Shown piece after piece: positions 35,293 to 42,888 of a DNA stretch of 64,000 nucleotides. Where the stretch lies: NCBI GenBank assembly GCA_900551075.1, contig URVB01000008.1, positions 1 through 64,000 of the forward strand, written 5' to 3'. This stretch comes from an uncultured Blautia sp. (GTDB taxonomy: Bacteria; Bacillota; Clostridia; Lachnospirales; Lachnospiraceae). The notes under the pieces are model-generated. The model was not told where the DNA came from. It did not search any database and saw nothing but the letters and a program-made list of their open reading frames with translations. Both the position numbers and the translations under genes were made by a program. Each line of letters begins with the position of its first letter. Position 1 is the first letter of the stretch.

Positions 35293-35832
35293 TTGATTAA
35301 AATGCAGGTCAGCTATCCTTTTGGTCATGGACTTTTCTATACACAGTTTACATATAGCGATATGGTAATTGAGAAAGAATCTATTACGGAAAATGATACG
35401 CTCCAAGTCAGATGTACTGTTAAAAATACCGGAAATGCGCCGGGAAAAGAGGTTGTGCAGTTGTATGCAGGGGTTCAGGGAAGCAAGGTAAGAAGAGCAG
35501 TTCAGGAACTGAAGGGCTTTGAAAAAATCAGTCTGGAACCCGGAGAAGGAAAAATCAGATCAACGATGGAAGTGCCGGTCGTATTTGACCGGTATCCCCC
35601 CATTGGTCAGATCATGAAAGTTCCTGCTGCTATGGAAAAAGTTAGGGGAATGATTTTTGGAAAGACCGGAACCAAGACGGAGACGGAAGAAAAGAGTGTA
35701 CTGGGAGAGGGCGCTGAGGCCACGCATCACCAGATGATGATGGAAATGCCATTAAATAATTTGGTCAGTTACGGTGTGATGACTGATTCACAGTTGGAGG
35801 AACTGATTCAAAGCCTGAATGACCGGAGATAA
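35293..35832 (+). pseudogene. C-terminal fragment of a GH3 glycosidase
   Basis: Begins inside the GH3 segment YPFGHGLFYTQFTYS, continues through a fibronectin-like domain (GKEVVQLYAGVQ, VQELKGFEKISLEPGE), then shows an internal deletion and ends with a helical tail (MPLNNLVSYGVMTDSQLEEL). The barrel and most of the sandwich domain are gone. An ATG without a good ribosome site opens the frame, so expression is unlikely. Confidence 0.75.
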
Positions 35833-35859
35833 AAAGTAACGATAAAAAGTGGCGATATC

Positions 35860-35904
35860 GTATCATAATTTGACATATGGACATGCATTGCCCAATTATG
35901 ATAC
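35860..35904 (+). promoter_or_regulatory. inverted-repeat operator and promoter before the GPH symporter
   Basis: GTATCATAATT (35860-35870) and AATTATGATAC (35894-35904) are perfect 11-bp inverted repeats, 23 bases apart. The consensus -35 TTGACA (35870-35875) starts at the edge of the left arm, and TATGAT (35897-35902) lies within the right arm, with a long 21-base spacer. Confidence 0.5.
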
Positions 35905-35999
35905 AGGATAGCGAAAAATTAGTTCCCGGATTGCCTGGCAGAAGGATATAATCACATCATCAAAAACAACATATTAAAAGTATGAGAAAGGTGAAGAAG

Positions 36000-37385
36000 A
36001 TGGGAAAAGAGAAAAGTGTAAAGAACAAAGAAGACAAAGTAGGATTGGGGAAACTGTTGTTATGGCAGTCTCGTGGAGTTGCAAAGACGCCGGTTATTTT
36101 GATTCTGGCATTTTTGATGACTTACTGTACAGATACACTCAAAATTCCGGCAGCTACTATAAGCATTTTGTTAATCGTAAGTAAGCTGGTAGATGGTGTC
36201 ACAGACATGGCGGCAGGCTTTATTGTTGATAAAACGAAGACAAAATGGGGAAAAGGCAGACCTTATGAAGTATTTATTGTAGCCTTATGGATTTGTACTT
36301 GGCTGTTATATTCCTGCCCGGAAAATGCAAGCATACTTGTGAAATGTGTTTGGGTATTTGTAATGTATGCGTTGGTAAATTCAATCTGTCTAACATTTTT
36401 GAATGCAAACGAGACTCCATATCTGGTACGTGCATTTAGGGATAAACAGATTGTAAAACTGACATCTTACGGAAGCGTTGTGACAATGCTGGTTGCGGTC
36501 ATTTTTAATATTTTTTTCCCGATTTTAATGGGAAGCATCGCAACATCCGCAGCAGGATGGAGCAAGCTGATCTTAATGTTTGCAGTTCCCTGTGTGGCAA
36601 TCGGTTTGTTGAGAATGATTTTTATCCCGGAAAAATATAATGTGGATGGAGCTGTAAATACTGAAAATAAAGAGGAAAAATTAAAAGTGTCCGATGTTGC
36701 AGCCCTTGTGAAAACAAACAAATTTATTTTGATTATTTCACTTATGACATTTATATTTAATTTTGTCGTAAACATGGGCGTACAGGTTTATTACTTTAAG
36801 TATATTGTGGGAGATGTCAGAAAAATGGCTCTGACTGCGGTGATTACATTTGTTTCTATTCCACTGGCATTTGTATTCCCGCAGCTTTTGAAAAAAATGG
36901 CGGTAGTGAAATTGATGGCATTCGGTTTTCTTATATCCGCATTCGGATATTTCCTGAATGGAATTGCCGGATCCAATATGGGACTTTTGATGTTGGGCTC
37001 TTTCTGCACAGGAACCGGTACAGTGCCTGCATCTATGTTGATTGCCCTGCCGATCATCCAGTGTGCAGATTATAACGAATGGATCAAACGCCCCCGTATG
37101 GAAGGTACAATGAGCTCGTTAAATGGTCTTGCAGGCAAAATCGGAGCAACAGTGGGAGCGGGAGCTCTTGGCCTTCTTCTTTCAGCAGCCGGATATACCG
37201 GGGATGCGGCTACGACTTCGGAAGCATCACTGACAATGATCCGTCTGCTATATGGATTTATTCCAATGGCACTTTATATATTGGGTGCATTGTCTCTGAA
37301 ATTCTATAAATTGGATAAACTGATGCCGCAGATTAAAGCGGAAATTGAAGAAAGACGCGGCAATGTAAAGCAGGCAGAAAATTAG
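36000..37385 (+). CDS. GPH family sugar:cation symporter
   Basis: A 461-residue MFS_2/GPH transporter with about 12 hydrophobic segments. The family motif is KLVDGVTDMAAGFIVDKTKTKWGKGRPYE in the usual loop. ATG 36000 is preferred because AAAGGTG precedes it; the in-frame ATG at 35982 has no site. It leads module 2 and is followed after 4 bases by the putative esterase, suggesting import of an acylated or otherwise decorated sugar. The paralog at 27677 serves module 1. Confidence 0.92.
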   Translation: MGKEKSVKNKEDKVGLGKLLLWQSRGVAKTPVILILAFLMTYCTDTLKIPAATISILLIVSKLVDGVTDMAAGFIVDKTKTKWGKGRPYEVFIVALWICTWLLYSCPENASILVKCVWVFVMYALVNSICLTFLNANETPYLVRAFRDKQIVKLTSYGSVVTMLVAVIFNIFFPILMGSIATSAAGWSKLILMFAVPCVAIGLLRMIFIPEKYNVDGAVNTENKEEKLKVSDVAALVKTNKFILIISLMTFIFNFVVNMGVQVYYFKYIVGDVRKMALTAVITFVSIPLAFVFPQLLKKMAVVKLMAFGFLISAFGYFLNGIAGSNMGLLMLGSFCTGTGTVPASMLIALPIIQCADYNEWIKRPRMEGTMSSLNGLAGKIGATVGAGALGLLLSAAGYTGDAATTSEASLTMIRLLYGFIPMALYILGALSLKFYKLDKLMPQIKAEIEERRGNVKQAEN

Positions 37386-37389
37386 GAAT

Positions 37390-39486
37390 ATGGGGCAGGC
37401 GAGAAAAATGGAGATATATGATGCAAAAAAGGATCCTGAGTTTCAGGGTGGTTACATAGATGTGGATGAGATGCGTACAAGGAAACTGGATGATGGGACA
37501 GAGATACCGTTTCGGTATATGCGTGGAGGTTTTCACGGAACGAAGGTAAAGTTTTCCTTCTGCTTTCCGGAAAAAGAACGTTATGAAGGCAGGTTCTATC
37601 AGTATCTGTCACCGTTTCCGGGACCGGATGAGGAACTGGCTTCCCTTCCGGTAACCGGTATTGATGATAAAATTGCATTCTGTCTGACACACGGAGCTTA
37701 TTATGTGGAGTCAAACATGGGATCCGGCGCAGTTTTTTCAAACAGCGACGATAACACGATGACGCATCGTTCCAGTGCGGCAAGTGCAGAATTTTCCAGA
37801 GTGAAGGCACAGGAAGTATACGGTTATGAACACCGCCCCTACGGCTATGTATATGGCGGAAGCGGAGGCGGATACCGCACTATTGCATGTGTTGAAAATA
37901 CAAATACATATGACGGGGCATGTCCTTATGTAATCGGCTCCCCATATGCCATTCCAAACTGCCAGTCTACAAGAGCACATGCAGAGCGGATTTTACGGAA
38001 TAAGATTCCACAGATTATTGATGCAGTTGATGCCGGAGGAAGTGGAGATCCGTATGAAGGCTTGAATGAAGAAGAGGCGGAAGCACTCCGTGAACTGACG
38101 TTATTTGGATTTCCTTTGAAAGCATGGTTTACGAATGCGGATATGAACGATGGTTCTCTGCCTGTTATCGCACCCGGTGTCAAGCGGATGGATCCTGCGT
38201 ATTTTGAAGATTTCTGGAAGGTTCCGGGCTATTTGGGAGCGGATCCGAAAGGGACTGCCGTCAGAGACCGGATCTGTCTGACAACAAAAGTGAAACTGGG
38301 ATTTGTCCATGGTGAAAAGATGGCGGAGTTTCTTCAAAAAGAAGGGCAGAGCAGGATTGATACGAGAAACGGTGTCAATGATGCATGGAAAAAGATGATC
38401 AGCAGCGCAGGAGAGAATCTGGAACCATGGATTGAACCGGAAGAGCTTCCGGAAGCGTCCGACGGCATCGGTTATTATATACAGGGTCTGGTGCTTACAT
38501 TTCTTACCGGAGATGCAGCGGGAAAGAATCTGAAAGTAAAGAAAATAGAAGACGGAAGAATTTACTTTACAAACGGCTTCGGAACAGACAATATGGATGA
38601 AACTCTGGAACTGGTAAAGGCGGGAGATGAGATAAGACTCGACAATTCAGATTACATTGCAGTCCAGACGTATCACAGACATCAGGTGCCGGACAAAGAC
38701 TACCTTGCATGGAACCAGTTCAGGGACGGTGAGGGGAATCCTATCTATCCGCAGCGTCCGTTTTTGGTTGGTCCGCATTTTGCCAGTGAAGGTCCGGGAT
38801 GTAAGGAGAACGGACAGATTCAGTGTAAAATTATTATTTGTGCAGCGCTTCTGGATGAACAGGCATATTCGTGGCAGGCAGACTGGTACCGCAGAAAAGT
38901 AGCATCGGTTTATGATGGTGATGAAAAAGATATTTGTCGGCTTTGGTATTTCGACAATGTACTTCATGATGATATTACCGCTTCTGCCAGTGAACTGTAT
39001 GCAACAACTTATATCGCCGGATTAAAACAGGCTCTGATTGATCTGGCCCAGTGGGTGGAAAAAGGGGAAGAACCATTGCCGTCCAGTAATTACAAGGTGG
39101 ATGGCGGTCATGTAATTGTGCCGGACAAAGCCAATGAACGCGGCGGTATTCAGGCGGTACCGATTCTGACAGCAAATGGAAGTAAGTGTGCTCATGTAAA
39201 AGCAGGTGAAAAGGTGCAGTTTGAAGTAAAGGCAGAGGTGCCAAAAGGTGCCGGAAAGCTGACCTTTGTGGAATGGTCTTTTGAAGGAGAACAGGATTTC
39301 CCGGAAAAAGGAAAATGGGAGCTGACAGAAGATGGAAGCAAAGGCACTGCGAAAGAGGCACATATCTATGGGCAGCCGGGCACATATTTTGCAGTAGTAC
39401 GAGTAAAATCAGAGCGAAGCGGAGATAAAAACCAGCCGTTCACCCAGGTGAGAAATATCGACAGGGTACGAATTGTGGTGGAATAG
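37390..39486 (+). CDS. putative alpha/beta-hydrolase of unknown specificity
   Basis: A 698-residue protein I cannot place in a named family. A nucleophile-elbow-like motif GGS158GGGYRT follows a hydrophobic strand (YGYVYGG), and a late conserved-looking His lies in WYFDNVLHDDITASASELY (about residue 525), compatible with an esterase fold. The last 120 residues form a PKD/immunoglobulin-like beta domain ending AVVRVKSERS. No signal peptide is seen. It lies 4 bases after the symporter; the AGGA before ATG 37390 is weak and ATG 37408 is an alternative. An esterase removing acyl groups from imported glycosides is a guess. Confidence 0.55.
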   Translation: MGQARKMEIYDAKKDPEFQGGYIDVDEMRTRKLDDGTEIPFRYMRGGFHGTKVKFSFCFPEKERYEGRFYQYLSPFPGPDEELASLPVTGIDDKIAFCLTHGAYYVESNMGSGAVFSNSDDNTMTHRSSAASAEFSRVKAQEVYGYEHRPYGYVYGGSGGGYRTIACVENTNTYDGACPYVIGSPYAIPNCQSTRAHAERILRNKIPQIIDAVDAGGSGDPYEGLNEEEAEALRELTLFGFPLKAWFTNADMNDGSLPVIAPGVKRMDPAYFEDFWKVPGYLGADPKGTAVRDRICLTTKVKLGFVHGEKMAEFLQKEGQSRIDTRNGVNDAWKKMISSAGENLEPWIEPEELPEASDGIGYYIQGLVLTFLTGDAAGKNLKVKKIEDGRIYFTNGFGTDNMDETLELVKAGDEIRLDNSDYIAVQTYHRHQVPDKDYLAWNQFRDGEGNPIYPQRPFLVGPHFASEGPGCKENGQIQCKIIICAALLDEQAYSWQADWYRRKVASVYDGDEKDICRLWYFDNVLHDDITASASELYATTYIAGLKQALIDLAQWVEKGEEPLPSSNYKVDGGHVIVPDKANERGGIQAVPILTANGSKCAHVKAGEKVQFEVKAEVPKGAGKLTFVEWSFEGEQDFPEKGKWELTEDGSKGTAKEAHIYGQPGTYFAVVRVKSERSGDKNQPFTQVRNIDRVRIVVE

Positions 39487-39499
39487 TAACAATAGTTAC

Positions 39500-39547
39500 A
39501 AAAACCTGTTCTTTTATTGCTGTTTTTATGGCAGGGAACAGGTTTTT
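39500..39547 (+). terminator. Rho-independent terminator after the hydrolase
   Basis: AAAAACCTGTTC (39500-39511) pairs perfectly with GAACAGGTTTTT (39536-39547), giving a T run at the end. Confidence 0.85.
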
Positions 39548-39625
39548 ATGTTATCTTGAAGAAAACAAGATTTTCACCGCTGCCGGTGGCATTTTTAATG
39601 AAAATAGGGTTGGAGGAATGGTAAA

Positions 39626-40873
39626 ATGGATATAGTTCCGGTTGAAATGAAATTAAGAATCCTTGCAGGGCAGGTGGATGCAGCGGCAAATATTTCGATG
39701 TGGTGTTTTGATAAGAGTGGCAGTTTGTTTTATTCTACCTGTCCGCACGAAAATGATTTTCTTGGCTTTCTTGAGTTAAGTAAGTGTAAAGAACTGTTGT
39801 TTTCAAAAAAAGGAGGCTGGGACAAACCGGTGATATTAAGCGATTCTATTGGTTTGAACTGGATAGGAGAGCACCGGTATAAGGATGGGAAGCCGGAGCT
39901 TGTGATTCTTATGGGACCGATGTTTTTAAACAGCATATCTGTGAAAGAGATTGACGAACACCTGAAAGAACGGGAATCCTCGCTGTTTGTCAGACGCAAG
40001 ATGATGAATGTACTCCAGATGGTTCCGGTTGTGATGGTTCCCGTTATGTTTCAATATGCCGTGATGCTGCATTATTCTATGACGGATGAAAAAATCATGT
40101 CGAGTGATTGCTATTATTCAATCATGAACGGGGGGGAAGAGAACGTTTCGGGGCATCCTCTTGAGAATACATCTTGGAAAAGTGAAGATAGTGCAGAACG
40201 GCAGAACAGTACCGAACAATTGATTCTCCAAGGCATACGGGAAGGAAGGCCGGAATTAATTGAAAGTATCGGCAAAGAAATAGAAGAAGCGGCGGTTCTT
40301 GCCTCGGATACCGGAGATGGACTGCGCGATGGGAAAAATACGGTGATTGTATTAAATGCATTGTGCAGCCGTGCAGCAATATCCGGCGGGTGTCCGGTAA
40401 AAACGGCAAAAGGGCTTGAGCGGAAATTCATTGGAGAAGTGGAGAACTGCAAAACATTTACAGAGCTGGTCAATGTCAATCTGAGTATGATTAATGAATA
40501 TATTATGCGGGTTCAGGAATGCAGGAGTAATCCTCATATTTCGAGGGAAATCAGAGGAGCATGTGAGTATATAAAAGCAAATATCCGAAACAAATTTACA
40601 ATAGAGGATCTGGCGAAGGAAGTAGGTTATGCACCGTATTATCTGACAAAAAAGTTCAGTAAAGAGATGAATATGAAAGTATCGGATTATATTAAATACT
40701 CCAGAATTGAGTATGCGAAAATTATGCTTATTTCAACGAAAAAGGGAATTCAGGAGATCAGCGATACGCTTCATTTCGGAACGAGAAACTATTTCAGTAA
40801 AGTGTTCTGGGAGATAGAAGGTGTTTCGCCGAGTGAATACAGAGAACAGATTGAGAGAGGAGAGAAGAAATGA
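39626..40873 (+). CDS. AraC family regulator with large sensory N-terminus
   Basis: A 415-residue paralog of the regulator at 23694-24902. Its C-terminal 100 residues carry the two helix-turn-helix units (FTIEDLAKEVGYAPYYLTKKF and ISDTLHFGTRNYFSKVF, then VSPSEYR). The N-terminal region (about 1-290) lacks a cupin and matches the paralog in several blocks. TTGGAGGAATGG precedes the ATG. Its stop overlaps the start of a small HPr-like gene (ATGA), so the two are coupled. It likely activates the downstream module (41299 onward). Confidence 0.9.
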   Translation: MDIVPVEMKLRILAGQVDAAANISMWCFDKSGSLFYSTCPHENDFLGFLELSKCKELLFSKKGGWDKPVILSDSIGLNWIGEHRYKDGKPELVILMGPMFLNSISVKEIDEHLKERESSLFVRRKMMNVLQMVPVVMVPVMFQYAVMLHYSMTDEKIMSSDCYYSIMNGGEENVSGHPLENTSWKSEDSAERQNSTEQLILQGIREGRPELIESIGKEIEEAAVLASDTGDGLRDGKNTVIVLNALCSRAAISGGCPVKTAKGLERKFIGEVENCKTFTELVNVNLSMINEYIMRVQECRSNPHISREIRGACEYIKANIRNKFTIEDLAKEVGYAPYYLTKKFSKEMNMKVSDYIKYSRIEYAKIMLISTKKGIQEISDTLHFGTRNYFSKVFWEIEGVSPSEYREQIERGEKK

Positions 40874-41097
40874 AATTGAAACAGAGTGCAGATGTTGTAC
40901 AGTTTTTAAAAGCGGTACAGCAATGCGAAGGAGATGTGCTTTTTAAAACCTATGATGGAGACACTTTAAATCTGAAATCCGTTTTATGCCAGTATGTGCT
41001 GGTCGTTGTCCAAAAAGAAAAAGAAGTGCTGGACAATAGCTATGTGATTTGTGAGGAAGCGGATCAGGAGTTTTTGGCAGATTTTCTGGAAACATAA
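40870..41097 (+). CDS. small HPr/Crh-like protein
   Basis: A 75-residue protein coupled to the AraC gene by a 4-base overlap. The segment GDTLNLKSVLCQYVL matches GKTVNLKSIMGVMSL of B. subtilis HPr, placing Ser37 at regulatory Ser46; FLKAVQQCEGDVLF aligns with the helix and strand before it. The catalytic His15 region is missing, so phosphotransfer from enzyme I is not expected. It is a paralog of the 24924-25154 protein. A role in linking HPr kinase signalling to the AraC regulator is plausible but untested. Confidence 0.6.
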   Translation: MKLKQSADVVQFLKAVQQCEGDVLFKTYDGDTLNLKSVLCQYVLVVVQKEKEVLDNSYVICEEADQEFLADFLET

Positions 41098-41116
41098 AAA
41101 AGATGATAAAGAAAAG

Positions 41117-41160
41117 TCCATTCTGTATTGATGCGAGATGCATTTACAGAATGGATATTT
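41117..41160 (+). terminator. terminator-like hairpin after the HPr-like gene
   Basis: TCCATTCTGTA (41117-41127) pairs perfectly with TACAGAATGGA (41145-41155), followed by TATTT. The T tract is short, so it may be partial. Confidence 0.6.
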
Positions 41161-41298
41161 AGTATGACGAATAATGGTACATCATAGTTAAAAAAACAGT
41201 TCCTGCTTTATTTGGTTTAGTTATATAATTGTGCCAGAAAATGATATAGGTAGGTAATTGCTTTCAGGAGTGTTTGGAAAAACAAGGAGGATATAAGG

Positions 41299-42843
41299 AT
41301 GAGACAGTATGAAACATTTGAATTAAGTTTCAGGGGAAAAGAACCGAGTGTAAATGAATCACAGGCGGATATTTCCGCAGTCTTTACATTAAATGGCAGT
41401 GAGAAAAAAGTGAAAGGTTTCTATGATGGCAATGGGATTTATAAAGTGCGTTTCCTGCCGTCAGAAACCGGGATTTGTGAGTGGAAAGTGGAATCTTCCA
41501 TTGGGCTGAAGGGAGTACCGGAGGGAAGAGAAGAAATCCTTCCGGCGGCAGAGGGCAGGCATGGAATGGTGAAACCGGACGGGCTTCATCTTGTGTATGA
41601 AGACGGAACCAGATGTATTCCATTTGGCACCACGGTATATGCTTTGGCACATCAGCCAAAGGAAATGATAGAGCAGACATTTGAAACATTGGAGAAATCA
41701 CCATTTAACAAAGTGCGTATGTGCGTGTTCCCGAAACATTATGATTTTAATCTGAATGAGCCGGAGCGGCTTGCATTTGTAATGGAAAATGGAAAGCCGA
41801 ATGTACAGAAACCGGATTACACTTTCTGGAAAGAATTTGAAACACATCTCAGAAGGCTGGATCAGGATGGTATTGAGGCGGATTTGATTTTGTTCCATCC
41901 ATACGATCATTGGGGATTTGCGGAACTGTCTTATGAAGAGGCCTGTATCTATCTGGACTATGCGGCCCGCAGACTGGCTGCTTTTCCGAATGTGTGGTGG
42001 TCTCTGGCAAATGAATATGATCTGATGGAACACTTCGAGAGAGAATGGTGGGATGGATTTGCGAAGCAGGTTCATGAACAGGATGTATTCGGACATATGC
42101 TGAGTAATCATCAGTGCATTACTATGTGGGATTTCAATAATCCAGATACAACACATTGCAGTATTCAGATGGGAACAACACAGCGCGCAGCAGGCTTCCA
42201 GAAGGAATTTGGAAAGCCGGTTCTGTTTGATGAGGTTGGTTATGAAGGAAATCTGCCGTATTCCTGGGGAAATCTTTCCGCATTTGAGATGGTAAACCGA
42301 ATCTGGACGGGAACTGTCATGGGTGCGTATGTGACACACGGAGAGGTACTTTATCAGGATGAGGGATACAATGACGATGCTGTCCTCTGGTGGGCAAAAG
42401 GCGGAAAACTGTATGGCGAGAGTATGCCGCGTATTGCATTTTTAAGAGGAATCATGGAGGAACTGCCAGGACCGTTAACAGCAGTGACAAGCAGATGGGA
42501 CCGCGATATGATCCGTGAGAAGATGGAGGATCCAGAGGCGGCGCAAACCATCCCGACTGTTGTAAAATGTATCGCAAATATGCCGGATGCACAATTTCAG
42601 GGATTTATGGATGACTTTCAGGAGACGGCAGGTACATTTGAAGACCAGGTGATTTTACAGTATCTGGGGCATCACTGCAATCGCTGGTTTGATATACAGC
42701 TTCCGGAAAATGGAACTTATACAGTCGAAGTCATTGACGCATGGGAGATGACAAGAAAAGTGGCGGAAGATTGTGCATCCGGACTGACAAAAGTATGGCT
42801 GCCGGGAAAACCGGGAATGGCGGTGCTGGCAAAAAAGAATTGA
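41299..42843 (+). CDS. DUF5060/DUF4038 glycosidase-like protein
   Basis: A 514-residue paralog of the 20547-22085 protein, with the same opening (MRQYE), small N-terminal beta domain, TIM barrel and C-terminal beta domain. Matching catalytic candidates are the Glu in WWSLANEYD and the Glu in VLFDEVGYEG. Shared blocks include FGTTVYAL and NKVRMCVFPKHYDFN. AAGGAGGATATAAGG precedes the ATG. It opens a run of four co-directional glycosidase genes ending at 50071. The substrate is unknown. Confidence 0.8.
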   Translation: MRQYETFELSFRGKEPSVNESQADISAVFTLNGSEKKVKGFYDGNGIYKVRFLPSETGICEWKVESSIGLKGVPEGREEILPAAEGRHGMVKPDGLHLVYEDGTRCIPFGTTVYALAHQPKEMIEQTFETLEKSPFNKVRMCVFPKHYDFNLNEPERLAFVMENGKPNVQKPDYTFWKEFETHLRRLDQDGIEADLILFHPYDHWGFAELSYEEACIYLDYAARRLAAFPNVWWSLANEYDLMEHFEREWWDGFAKQVHEQDVFGHMLSNHQCITMWDFNNPDTTHCSIQMGTTQRAAGFQKEFGKPVLFDEVGYEGNLPYSWGNLSAFEMVNRIWTGTVMGAYVTHGEVLYQDEGYNDDAVLWWAKGGKLYGESMPRIAFLRGIMEELPGPLTAVTSRWDRDMIREKMEDPEAAQTIPTVVKCIANMPDAQFQGFMDDFQETAGTFEDQVILQYLGHHCNRWFDIQLPENGTYTVEVIDAWEMTRKVAEDCASGLTKVWLPGKPGMAVLAKKN

Positions 42844-42888
42844 GAAAAATGAAAGGTGCATTTATATCGAAATATGAAGGAGAAGAAA

